NCBI GenBank assembly: GCA_964035775.1
Contig: OZ038316.1
Location: forward strand, 31,279,142 to 31,343,141
From: Osedax frankpressi
Taxonomy: Eukaryota > Annelida > Polychaeta > Sabellida > Siboglinidae
Reading direction: 5' to 3'
Length of the DNA stretch: 64,000 nucleotides
The translations under genes and the position numbers were made by a program. The notes under the pieces are model-generated. The model saw only the letters and a program-made list of their open reading frames with translations, did no database searches and was not told the DNA's origin. The number at the start of each line of letters is the position of its first letter. Position 1 is the stretch's first letter. Shown in pieces: positions 15,401 through 30,200 of the stretch.

Positions 15401-18318
15401 ATTTATATTAATTCATTATCTTACTATTATATTTATATTAATTCATTATCTTACTATTATATTAATTCACTATCTTACTATTATATTTATATTAATTTAT
15501 TATCTTACTATTATATTTATATTAATTCATTACCTTACTATTATATTGATCTTAATTCATTATCTTACTATTATATTTATATTAATTCATTATCTTACTA
15601 TTATATTAATTCACTATCTTACTATTATATTGATATTAATTCATTATCTTACTATTATATTTATATTAATTCATTATCTTACTATTATATTTATATTAAT
15701 TCATTATCTTACTATTATATTAATTCACTTTCTTACTATTATATTTATATTAATTCATTATCTTACTATTATATTTATATTAATTCATTACCTTACTATT
15801 ATATTGATCTTAATTCATTATCTTACTATTATATTTATATTAATTCATTATCTTACTATTATATTAATTCACTATCTTACTATTATATTTATATTAATTC
15901 ATTACCTTACTATATTGATATTAATTCATTATCTTACTATTATATTTATATTAATTTATTATCTTACTATTATATTTATATTAATTCATTATCTTACTAT
16001 TATATTTATATTAATTCATTATCTTACTATTATATTTATATTAATTCATTATCTTACTATTATATTTATATTAATTCATTATCTTACTATTATATTGATT
16101 TTAATTCATTATCTTACTATTATATTTATATTAATTCATTATCTTACTATTATATTTATATTAATTCATTATCTTACTATTATATTTATATTAATTCATT
16201 ATCTTACTATTATATTTACATTAATTTATTACCTTACTATTATATTTATATTAATTCATTATCTTACTATTATATTTATATTAATTCATTATCTTACTAT
16301 TATATTTATATTAATTCATTATCTTACTATTATATTAATTCACTATCTTACTATTATATTTATATTAATTCATTATCTTACTATTATATTTATATTAATT
16401 CATTACCTTACTATTATATTGATCTTAATTCATTATCTTACTATTATATTTATATTAATTCATTATCTTACTATTATATTGATTTTAATTCATTATCTTA
16501 CTATTATATTTATATTAATTCATTATCTTACTATTATATTTATATTAATTCATTACCTTACTATTATATTGATATTAATTCATTATCTTACTATTATATT
16601 TATATTAATTCATTATCTTACTATTATATTTATATTAATTCATTATCTTACTATTATATTAATTCACTATCTTACTATTATATTTATATTAATTCATTAT
16701 CTTACTATTATATTTATATTAATTCATTATCTTACTATTATATTTATATTAATTCATTATCTTACTATTATATTTACATTAATTTATTACCTTACTATTA
16801 TATTGATATTAATTCATTATCTTACTATTATATTTATATTAATTCATTATCTTACTATTATATTGATTTTAATTCATTATCTTACTATTATATTTATATT
16901 AATTCATTATCTTACTATTATATTTATATTAATTCATTATCTTACTATTATATTAATTCACTATCTTACTATTATATTTATATTAATTCATTATCTTACT
17001 ATTATATTGATATTAATTCATTATCTTACTATTATATTAATTCACTATCTTACTATTATATTTATATTAATTCATTATCTTACTATTATATTGATATTAA
17101 TTCATTATCTTACTATTATATTTATATTAATTCATTATCTTACTATTATATTTATATTAATTCATTATCTTACAATTTATTTATATTAATTCATTATCTT
17201 ACTATTATATTTATACTAATTCATTATCTTACTATTATATTTATATTAATTCATTATCTTACTCTTATATTTATATTAATTCATTATCTTACTATTATAT
17301 TGATATTAATTCATTATCTTACTATTATATTTATATTAATTCATTATCTTACTATTATATTTATATTAATTCATTATCTTACTATTATATTTATATTAAT
17401 TCATTATCTTACTATTATATTGATATTAATTCATTATCTTACTATTATATTTATATTAATTCATTATCTTACTATTATATTTATATTAATTCATTATCTT
17501 ACTCTTATATTGATATTAATTCATTATCTTACTATTATATTTATATTAATTCATTATCTTACTATTATATTGATATTAATTCATTATCTTACTATTATAT
17601 TTATATTAATTCATTATCTTACTATTATATTTATATTAATTCATTATCTTACTATTATATTTATATTAATTCATTACCTTACTATTATATTTATATTAAT
17701 TCATTATCTTACTATTATATTAATTCATTATCTTACTATTATATTTATATTAATTCATTATCTTACTATTATATTTATATTAATTCATTATCTTACTATT
17801 ATATTTATATTAATTCATTACCTTACTATTATATTGATATTAATTCATTATCTTACTATTATATTTATATTAATTCATTATCTTACTATTGATATTAATA
17901 TAATATATTGATATTAATTCATTATCTTACTATTATATTTATATTAATTCATTATCTTACTATTATATTTATATTAATTCATTACCTTACTATTATATTG
18001 ATATTAATTCATTATCTTACTATTATATTTATATTAATTCATTATCTTACTATTGATATTAATATAATATATTGATATTAATTCATTATCTTACTATTAT
18101 ATTTATATTAATTCATTATCTTACTATTATATTAATTCACTATCTTACTATTATATTTATATTAATTCATTATCTTACTATTATATTGATCTTAATTCAT
18201 TATCTTACTATTATATTTATATTAATTCATTATCTTACTATTATATTAATTCACTATCTTACTATTATATTTATATTAATTCATTATCTTACTATTATAT
18301 TTATATTAATTCATTATC
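12469..18318. repeat. Large block, copy 1 (5,850 bp)
   Basis: The block runs from K at 12,469 to the next equivalent K at 18,319. Internal landmarks are ACTGTTA near 12,646, the rare TTAATTAATTAT core near 13,224, TTGG-type J at 13,782, K at 14,198, a CACTTTC core near 15,727, a 27-bp unit near 15,913, K at 17,170 and J at 17,889. All recur in copy 2 at offsets between 5,850 and 5,940 bp. At the right end a 164-bp segment ending in J is duplicated in tandem (about 17,748-17,911 and 17,912-18,075); copy 2 has only one. Confidence 0.92.
13782..13804. repeat. J unit with TTGG variant (copy in first 5.85 kb block)
   Basis: This J copy begins TTGG instead of TTGA. The same change occurs only in the J at 19,722-19,744, exactly 5,940 bp away. 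It is a diagnostic mutation shared by the two large block copies and places the change before the block duplication. Confidence 0.9.
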
Positions 18319-19073
18319 TTACAATTTATTTATATTAATTCATTATCTTACTATTATATTTATATTAATTCATTATCTTACTATTATATTTATATTAATT
18401 CATTATCTTACTATTATATTAATTCACTATCTTACTATTATATTTATATTAATTCATTATCTTACTATTATATTTATATTAATTCATTATCTTACTGTTA
18501 TATTTATATTAATTCATTATCTTACTATTATATTTACATTAATTCATTACCTTACTATTATATTGACATTAATTCATTATCTTACTATTATATTTATATT
18601 AATTCATTATCTTACTATTATATTGATTTTAATTAATTATCTTACTATTATATTTATATTAATTCATTATCTTACTATTATATTTATATTAATTCATTAT
18701 CTTACTATTATATTAATTCACTATCTTACTATTATATTTATATTAATTCATTATCTTACTATTATATTGATCTTAATTCATTATCTTACTATTATATTTA
18801 TATTAATTCATTATCTTACTATTATATTGATTTTAATTCATTATCTTACTATTATATTTATATTAATTCATTATCTTACTATTATATTTATATTAATTCA
18901 TTATCTTACTATTATATTTATATTAATTCATTATCTTACTATTATATTTATATTAATTCATTATCTTACTATTATATTTATATTAATTCATTATCTTACT
19001 ATTATATTGATATTAATTCATTATCTTACTATTATATTTATATTAATTCATTATCTTACTATTATATTTATAT

Positions 19074-19253
19074 TAATTAATTATCTTACTCTTATATTGA
19101 TATTAATTCATTATCTTACTATTATATTTATATTAATTCATTATCTTACTATTATATTTATATTAATTAATTATCTTACTCTTATATTGATATTAATTCA
19201 TTATCTTACTATTATATTTATATTAATTCATTATCTTACTATTATATTGATAT
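19074..19253. repeat. 90-bp tandem duplication specific to block copy 2
   Basis: A three-unit segment containing the TTAATTAATTAT core followed by an ACTCT joint occurs at 19,074 and again at 19,164. Copy 1 of the block has it once, at 13,224. This accounts exactly for the change in block offset from 5,850 to 5,940 bp. Confidence 0.9.
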
Positions 19254-19721
19254 TAATTCATTATCTTACTATTATATTTATATTAATTCATTATCTTACT
19301 ATTATATTTATATTAATTCATTATCTTACTATTATATTTATATTAATTCATTACCTTACTATTATATTTATATTAATTCATTATCTTACTATTATATTGA
19401 TTTTAATTCATTATCTTACTATTATATTTATATTAATTCATTATCTTACTATTATATTTATATTAATTCATTATCTTACTATTATATTTATATTAATTCA
19501 CTATCTTACTATTATATTGATATTAATTCATTATCTTACTATTATATTTATATTAATTCATTATCTTACTATTATATTTATATTAATTCATTATCTTACT
19601 ATTATATTTATATTAATTCATTATCTTACTATTATATTTATATTAATTCATTACCTTACTATTATATTGATATTAATTCATTATCTTACTATTATATTTA
19701 TATTAATTCATTATCTTACTA

Positions 19722-19744
19722 TTGGTATTAATATAATATATTGA
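19722..19744. repeat. J unit with TTGG variant (copy in second block)
   Basis: Partner of the TTGG J at 13,782-13,804. The surrounding order of unit types is the same on both sides, with a following K unit 416 bp downstream in both copies (14,198 and 20,138). Confidence 0.9.
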
Positions 19745-22700
19745 TATTAATTCATTATCTTACTATTATATTTATATTAATTCATTATCTTACTATTATA
19801 TTAATTCACTATCTTACTATTATATTTATATTAATTCATTATCTTACTATTATATTGATCTTAATTCATTATCTTACTATTATATTTATATTAATTCATT
19901 ATCTTACTATTATATTGATTTTAATTCATTATCTTACTATTATATTTATATTAATTCATTATCTTACTATTATATTTATATTAATTCATTATCTTACTAT
20001 TATATTAATTCACTATCTTACTATTATATTGATATTAATTCATTATCTTACTATTATATTTATATTAATTCATTATCTTACTATTATATTTATATTAATT
20101 CATTATCTTACTATTATATTTATATTAATTCATTATCTTACAATTTATTTATATTAATTCATTATCTTACTATTATATTTATATTAATTCATTATCTTAC
20201 TATTATATTTATATTAATTCATTATCTTACTATTATATTTATATTAATTCATTATCTTACTATTATATTGATATTAATTCATTATCTTACTATTATATTT
20301 ATATTAATTCATTATCTTACTATTATATTTATATTAATTCATTATCTTACTATTATATTTATATTAATTCATTATCTTACTATTATATTGATATTAATTC
20401 ATTATCTTACTATTATATTTATATTAATTCATTATCTTACTATTATATTTATATTAATTCATTATCTTACTCTTATATTGATATTAATTCATTATCTTAC
20501 TATTATATTTATATTAATTCATTATCTTACTATTATATTGATATTAATTCATTATCTTACTATTATATTTATATTAATTCATTATCTTACTATTATATTT
20601 ATATTAATTCATTATCTTACTATTATATTTATATTAATTCATTATCTTACTATTATATTGATTTTAATTCATTATCTTACTATTATATTTATATTAATTC
20701 ATTATCTTACTATTATATTTATATTAATTCATTATCTTACTATTATATTGATATTAATTCATTATCTTACTATTATATTTATATTAATTCATTATCTTAC
20801 TATTATATTTATATTAATTCATTATCTTACTATTATATTTATATTAATTCATTATCTTACTATTATATTGATATTAATTCATTATCTTACTATTATATTT
20901 ATATTAATTCATTATCTTACTATTATATTTATATTAATTCATTATCTTACTCTTATATTGATATTAATTCATTATCTTACTATTATATTTATATTAATTC
21001 ATTATCTTACTATTATATTGATATTAATTCATTATCTTACTATTATATTTATATTAATTCATTATCTTACTATTATATTAATTCACTATCTTACTATTAT
21101 ATTTATATTAATTCATTATCTTACTATTATATTGATCTTAATTCATTATCTTACTATTATATTTATATTAATTCATTATCTTACTATTATATTGATTTTA
21201 ATTCATTATCTTACTATTATATTTATATTAATTAATTATCTTACTATTATATTTATATTAATTCATTATCTTACTATTATATTGATATTAATTCATTATC
21301 TTACTATTATATTTATATTAATTCATTATCTTACTATTATATTTATATTAATTCATTATCTTACTATTATATTAATTCACTATCTTACTATTATATTTAT
21401 ATTAATTTATTATCTTACTATTATATTTATATTAATTCATTACCTTACTATTATATTGATCTTAATTCATTATCTTACTATTATATTTATATTAATTCAT
21501 TATCTTACTATTATATTAATTCACTATCTTACTATTATATTGATATTAATTCATTATCTTACTATTATATTTATATTAATTCATTATCTTACTATTATAT
21601 TTATATTAATTCATTATCTTACTATTATATTAATTCACTTTCTTACTATTATATTTATATTAATTCATTATCTTACTATTATATTTATATTAATTCATTA
21701 CCTTACTATTATATTGATCTTAATTCATTATCTTACTATTATATTTATATTAATTCATTATCTTACTATTATATTAATTCACTATCTTACTATTATATTT
21801 ATATTAATTCATTACCTTACTATATTGATATTAATTCATTATCTTACTATTATATTTATATTAATTTATTATCTTACTATTATATTTATATTAATTCATT
21901 ATCTTACTATTATATTTATATTAATTCATTATCTTACTATTATATTTATATTAATTCATTATCTTACTATTATATTTATATTAATTCATTACCTTACTAT
22001 TATATTGATATTAATTCATTATCTTACTATTATATTGATTTTAATTCATTATCTTACTATTATATTTATATTAATTCATTATCTTACTATTATATTTATA
22101 TTAATTCATTATCTTACTATTATATTTATATTAATTCATTATCTTACTATTATATTTACATTAATTTATTACCTTACTATTATATTTATATTAATTCATT
22201 ATCTTACTATTATATTTATATTAATTCATTATCTTACTATTATATTTATATTAATTCATTATCTTACTATTATATTAATTCACTATCTTACTATTATATT
22301 TATATTAATTCATTATCTTACTATTATATTTATATTAATTCATTACCTTACTATTATATTGATCTTAATTCATTATCTTACTATTATATTTATATTAATT
22401 CATTATCTTACTATTATATTGATTTTAATTCATTATCTTACTATTATATTTATATTAATTCATTATCTTACTATTATATTTATATTAATTCATTACCTTA
22501 CTATTATATTGATATTAATTCATTATCTTACTATTATATTTATATTAATTCATTATCTTACTATTATATTTATATTAATTCATTATCTTACTATTATATT
22601 AATTCACTATCTTACTATTATATTTATATTAATTCATTATCTTACTATTATATTTATATTAATTCATTATCTTACTATTATATTTATATTAATTCATTAT

Positions 22701-23851
22701 CTTACTATTATATTTACATTAATTTATTACCTTACTATTATATTGATATTAATTCATTATCTTACTATTATATTTATATTAATTCATTATCTTACTATTA
22801 TATTGATTTTAATTCATTATCTTACTATTATATTTATATTAATTCATTATCTTACTATTATATTTATATTAATTCATTATCTTACTATTATATTAATTCA
22901 CTATCTTACTATTATATTTATATTAATTCATTATCTTACTATTATATTGATATTAATTCATTATCTTACTATTATATTAATTCACTATCTTACTATTATA
23001 TTTATATTAATTCATTATCTTACTATTATATTGATATTAATTCATTATCTTACTATTATATTTATATTAATTCATTATCTTACTATTATATTTATATTAA
23101 TTCATTATCTTACAATTTATTTATATTAATTCATTATCTTACTATTATATTTATATTAATTCATTATCTTACTATTATATTTATATTAATTCATTATCTT
23201 ACTCTTATATTTATATTAATTCATTATCTTACTATTATATTGATATTAATTCATTATCTTACTATTATATTTATATTAATTCATTATCTTACTATTATAT
23301 TTATATTAATTCATTATCTTACTATTATATTTATATTAATTCATTATCTTACTATTATATTGATATTAATTCATTATCTTACTATTATATTTATATTAAT
23401 TCATTATCTTACTATTATATTTATATTAATTCATTATCTTACTCTTATATTGATATTAATTCATTATCTTACTATTATATTTATATTAATTCATTATCTT
23501 ACTATTATATTGATATTAATTCATTATCTTACTATTATATTTATATTAATTCATTATCTTACTATTATATTTATATTAATTCATTATCTTACTATTATAT
23601 TTATATTAATTCATTACCTTACTATTATATTTATATTAATTCATTATCTTACTATTATATTAATTCATTATCTTACTATTATATTTATATTAATTCATTA
23701 TCTTACTATTATATTTATATTAATTCATTATCTTACTATTATATTTATATTAATTCATTACCTTACTATTATATTGATATTAATTCATTATCTTACTATT
23801 ATATTTATATTAATTCATTATCTTACTATTGATATTAATATAATATATTGA

Positions 23852-25861
23852 TATTAATTCATTATCTTACTATTATATTTATATTAATTCATTATCTTAC
23901 TATTATATTAATTCACTATCTTACTATTATATTTATATTAATTCATTATCTTACTATTATATTGATCTTAATTCATTATCTTACTATTATATTTATATTA
24001 ATTCATTATCTTACTATTATATTGATTTTAATTCATTATCTTACTATTATATTTATATTAATTCATTATCTTACTATTATATTGATATTAATTCATTATC
24101 TTACTATTATATTTATATTAATTCATTATCTTACTATTATATTTATATTAATTCATTATCTTACTATTATATTAATTCACTATCTTACTATTATATTTAT
24201 ATTAATTTATTATCTTACTATTATATTTATATTAATTCATTACCTTACTATTATATTGATCTTAATTCATTATCTTACTATTATATTTATATTAATTCAT
24301 TATCTTACTATTATATTAATTCACTATCTTACTATTATATTTATATTAATTCATTACCTTACTATTATATTGATCTTAATTCATTATCTTACTATTATAT
24401 TTATATTAATTCATTATCTTACTATTATATTAATTCACTATCTTACTATTATATTTATATTAATTCATTACCTTACTATATTGATATTAATTCATTATCT
24501 TACTATTATATTTATATTAATTCATTATCTTACTATTATATTTATATTAATTCATTATCTTACTATTATATTTATATTAATTCATTATCTTACTATTATA
24601 TTTATATTAATTCATTATCTTACTATTATATTTATATTAATTCATTATCTTACTATTATATTTATATTAATTCATTACCTTACTATTATATTTATATTAA
24701 TTCATTATCTTACTATTATATTTATATTAATTCATTATCTTACTATTATATTGATTTTAATTCATTATCTTACTATTATATTTATATTAATTCATTATCT
24801 TACTATTATATTTATATTAATTCATTATCTTACTATTATATTGATATTAATTCATTATCTTACTATTATATTTATATTAATTCATTATCTTACTATTATA
24901 TTAATATTAATTCATTATCTTACTATTATATTGATATTAATTCATTATCTTACTATTATATTGATATTAATTCATTATCTTACTATTATATTTATATTAA
25001 TTCATTATCTTACTATTATATTGATATTAATTCATTATCTTACTATTATATTTATATTAATTCATTATCTTACTATTATATTGATATTAATTCATTATCT
25101 TACTATTATATTGATATTAATTCATTATCTTACTATTATATTGATATTAATTCATTATCTTACTATTATATTTATATTAATTCATTATCTTACTATTATA
25201 TTGATATTAATTCATTATCTTACTATTATATTTATATTAATTCATTATCTTACTATTATATTTATATTAATTCATTATCTTACTATTATATTGATATTAA
25301 TTCATTATCTTACTATTATATTTATATTAATTCCTTATCTTACTATTATATTTATATTAATTCATTATCTTACTATTATATTGATATTAATTCATTATCT
25401 TACTATTATATTGATATTAATTCATTATCTTGCTATTATATTGATATTAATTCATTATCTTACTATTATATTGATATTAATTCATTATCTTACTATTATA
25501 TTGATATTAATTCATTATTTTACTATTATATTTATATTAATTCATTATCTTACTTTTATATTTATATTAATTCATTATCTTACTATTATATTGATCTTAA
25601 TTCATTATCTTACTATTATATTTATATTAATTCATTATCTTACTATTATATTGATTTTAATTCATTATCTTACTATTATATTTATATTAATTCATTATCT
25701 TACTATTATATTTATATTAATTCATTATCTTACTATTATATTAATTCACTATCTTACTATTATATTTATATTAATTCATTACCTTACTATTATATTGATA
25801 TTAATTCATTATCTTACTATTATATTTATATTAATTCATTATCTTACTATTATATTTATAT
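23852..25861. repeat. Mixed units grading into GATA-linker runs
   Basis: The first part has mixed 30/24-bp units and a 27-bp unit near 24,477. From about 24,490 to 25,740 there are only 30-bp units, and from 24,841 the GATA linker becomes frequent. Markers are a TTAATATT linker at 24,901, TTCCTT at 25,331, TTGCTATT near 25,430, CATTATTTTAC at 25,513 and ACTTTTAT at 25,553. These markers are shared with the 26.3-27.1 kb and 61-63 kb regions. Confidence 0.88.
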
Positions 25862-25950
25862 TAATACATTATCTTACTATTATATTAATTCACTATCTTA
25901 CCATTATATTTATATTATTAATTAATTCATTATCTTACTATTATTTTTAT
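25862..25950. repeat. Complex module L, copy 1 of 6
   Basis: L is an 89-bp composite. It holds a TAATACATT core, a short-linker CAC core with TTACCATT, a 7-bp insertion giving ATTAATTAATTC (a 37-bp unit), and a linker changed to TTATTTTTAT. The combination always occurs as a whole, so it has been copied as a block. The 37-bp unit shifts the frame by one base. Confidence 0.92.
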
Positions 25951-27254
25951 ATTAATTCATTACCTTACTATTATATTGATATTAATTCATTATCTTACTA
26001 TTATATTTATATTAATTCATTATCTTACTATTATATTTATATTAATTCATTATCTTACTATTATATTAATTCACTATCTTACTATTATATTTATATTAAT
26101 TCATTATCTTACTATTATATTTATTTTAATTCATTATCTTACTATTATATTGATTTTAATTCATTATCTTACTATTATATTTATATTAATTCATTATCTT
26201 ACTATTATATTTATATTAATTCATTATCTTACTATTATATTGATATTAATTCATTATCTTACTATTATATTTATATTAATTCATTATCTTACTATTATAT
26301 TAATATTAATTCATTATCTTACTATTATATTGATATTAATTCATTATCTTACTATTATATTGATATTAATTCATTATCTTACTATTATATTGATATTAAT
26401 TCATTATCTTACTATTATATTGATATTAATTCATTATCTTACTATTATATTGATATTAATTCATTATCTTACTATTATATTGATATTAATTCATTATCTT
26501 ACTATTATATTGATATTAATTCATTATCTTACTATTATATTTATATTAATTCATTATCTTACTATTATATTGATATTAATTCATTATCTTACTATTATAT
26601 TGATATTAATTCATTATCTTACTATTATATTGATATTAATTCATTATCTTACTATTATATTGATATTAATTCATTATCTTACTATTATATTTATATTAAT
26701 TCATTATCTTACTATTATATTGATATTAATTCATTATCTTACTATTATATTTATATTAATTCATTATCTTACTATTATATTTATATTAATTCATTATCTT
26801 ACTATTATATTGATATTAATTCATTATCTTACTATTATATTTATATTAATTCCTTATCTTACTATTATATTTATATTAATTCATTATCTTACTATTATAT
26901 TGATATTAATTCATTATCTTACTATTATATTGATATTAATTCATTATCTTACTATTATATTGATATTAATTCATTATCTTACTATTATATTGATATTAAT
27001 TCATTATCTTTCTATTATATTGATATTAATTCATTATTTTACTATTATATTTATATTAATTCATTATCTTACTATTATATTTATATTAATTCATTATCTT
27101 ACTATTATATTGATCTTAATTCATTATCTTACTATTATATTTATATTAATTCATTATCTTACTATTATATTGATTTTAATTCATTATCTTACTATTATAT
27201 TTATATTAATTCATTATCTTACTATTATATTTATATTAATTCATTATCTTACTA
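25951..27254. repeat. GATA-linker-rich block
   Basis: After L copy 1 come two plain units, a 24-bp unit, a TTATTTTAATT linker (about 26,121), then from TTAATATT at 26,300 a run of linkers in the order seven GATA, one plain, four GATA, one plain, one GATA, two plain, one GATA, one plain with TTCCTT (26,850). A TTTCTATT change lies near 27,010. The same linker order recurs at 61,164 and 63,548. The run from 26,300 has no 24-bp unit. Confidence 0.9.
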
Positions 27255-30200
27255 TTACATTAATTCACTATCTTACTATTATATTTATATTAATTCATTA
27301 CCTTACTATTATATTGATATTAATTCATTATCTTACTATTATATTTATATTAATTCATTATCTTACTATTATATTTATATTAATACATTATCTTACTATT
27401 ATATTAATTCACTATCTTACCATTATATTTATATTATTAATTAATTCATTATCTTACTATTATTTTTATATTAATTCATTACCTTACTATTATATTGATA
27501 TTAATTCATTATCTTACTATTATATTTATATTAATTCATTATCTTACTATTATATTTATATTAATTCATTATATTACTATTATATTAATTCACTATCTTA
27601 CTTTTATATTTATATTAATTCATTATCTTACTATTATATTTATATTAATTCATTATCTTACTATTATATTTACATTAATTCATTACCTTACTATTATATT
27701 GATATTAATTCATTAGCTTACTATTATATTTATATTAATTCATTATCTTACTATTATATTGATTTTAATTCATTATCTTACTATTATATTTATATTAATT
27801 CATTATCTTACTATTATATTTATATTAATTCATTATCTTACTATTATATTAATTCACTATCTTACTATTATATTTATATTAATTCATTATCTTACTATTA
27901 TATTGATATTAATTCATTATCTTACTATTATATTTATATTAATTCATTATCTTACAATTTATTTATATTAATTCATTATCTTACTATTATATTTATATTA
28001 ATTCATTATCTTACTATTATATTTATATTAATTCATTATCTTACTATTATATTTATATTAATTCATTATCTTACTATTATATTTATATTAATTCATTATC
28101 TTACTATTATATTTATATTAATTCATTATCTTACTCTTATATTGATATTAATTCATTATCTTACTATTATATTTATATTAATTCATTATCTTACTATTAT
28201 ATTGATATTAATTCATTATCTTACTATTATATTTATATTAATTCATTATCTTACTATTATATTTATATTAATTCATTATCTTACTATTATATTTATATTA
28301 ATTCATTACCTTACTATTATATTTATATTAATTCATTATCTTACTATTATATTAATTCATTATCTTACTATTATATTTATATTAATTCATTATCTTACTA
28401 TTATATTTATATTAATTCATTATCTTACTATTATATTAATATTAATTCATTACCTTACTATTATATTGATATTAATTCATTATCTTACTATTATATTTAT
28501 ATTAATTCATTATCTTACTATTATATTTATATTAATTCATTATCTTACTATTATATTAATTCACTATCTTACTATTATATTTATATTAATTCATTATCTT
28601 ACTATTATATTGATCTTAATTCATTATCTTACTATTATATTTATATTAATTCATTATCTTACTATTATATTAATTCACTATCTTACTATTATATTTATAT
28701 TAATTCATTATCTTACTATTATATTGATCTTAATTCATTATCTTACTATTATATTTATATTAATTCATTATCTTACTATTATATTTATATTAATTCATTA
28801 TCTTACTATTATATTTATATTAATTCATTATCTTACTATTATATTTATATTAATTCATTATCTTACTATTATATTTATATTAATTCATTATCTTACTATT
28901 ATATTGATATTAATTCATTATCTTACTATTATATTTATATTAATTCATTATCTTACTATTATATTTATATTAATTCATTATCTTACTATTATATTTATAT
29001 TAATTCATTATCTTACTATTATATTGATATTAATTCATTATCTTACTATTATATTTATATTAATTCATTATCTTACTATTATATTTATATTAATTCATTA
29101 TCTTACTATTATATTTATATTAATTCATTATCTTACTATTATATTGATATTAATTCATTATCTTACTATTATATTTATATTAATTCATTATCTTACTATT
29201 ATATTTATATTAATTCATTATCTTACTATTATATTTATATTAATTCATTATCTTACTATTATATTGATATTAATTCATTATCTTACTATTATATTTATAT
29301 TAATTCATTATCTTACTATTATATTTATATTAATTCATTATCTTACTCTTATATTGATATTAATTCATTATCTTACTATTATATTTATATTAATTCATTA
29401 TCTTACTATTATATTGATATTAATTCATTATCTTACTATTATATTGATATTAATTCATTATCTTACTATTATATTTATATTAATTCATTATCTTACTATT
29501 ATATTTATATTAATTCATTATCTTACTATTATATTTATATTAATTCATTATCTTACTATTATATTTATATTAATTCATTATCTTACTATTATATTGATAT
29601 TAATTCATTACCTTACTATTATATTTATATTAATTCATTATCTTACTATTATATTAATTCACTATCTTACTATTATATTGATATAAATTCATTATCTTAC
29701 TATTATATTGATATTAATTCATTATCTTACTATTATATTTATATTAATTCATTATCTTACTATTATATTTATATTAATTCATTATCTTACTATTATATTG
29801 ATCTTAATTCATTATCTTACTATTATATTTATATTAATTCATTATCTTACTATTATATTGATTTTAATTCATTATCTTACTATTATATTTATATTAATTC
29901 ATTATCTTACTATTATATTTATATTAATTCATTATCTTACTATTATATTAATTCACTATCTTACTATTATATTTATATTAATTCATTATCTTACTATTAT
30001 ATTTATATTAATTCATTATCTTACTATTATATTTATATTAATTCATTATCTTACTATTATATTGATATTAATTCATTATCTTACTATTATATTTATATTA
30101 ATTCATTATCTTACTATTATATTTATATTAATTCATTATCTTACTATTATATTTATATTAATTCATTATCTTACTATTATATTGATATTAATTCATTATC

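Larger units (their letters stand above)
18319..23851. repeat. Large block, copy 2
   Basis: This is a near-identical copy of 12,469-17,911. By eye the differences are a private TTGACATT linker at about 18,563, a 90-bp tandem duplication at about 19,074-19,253 (moves the offset from 5,850 to 5,940), loss of one TTACC unit near 20,640 (5,910), and gain of one unit near 22,000 (back to 5,940). J at 23,829 closes it. The few copy-specific changes, mostly whole-unit, suggest a recent duplication. Confidence 0.92.

Noticed and set aside
25898-25928. L module insertion as a mobile element remnant
   Set aside because: The 7-bp insertion ATTAATT can arise by local slippage of TTAATT, and nothing of element length is present.
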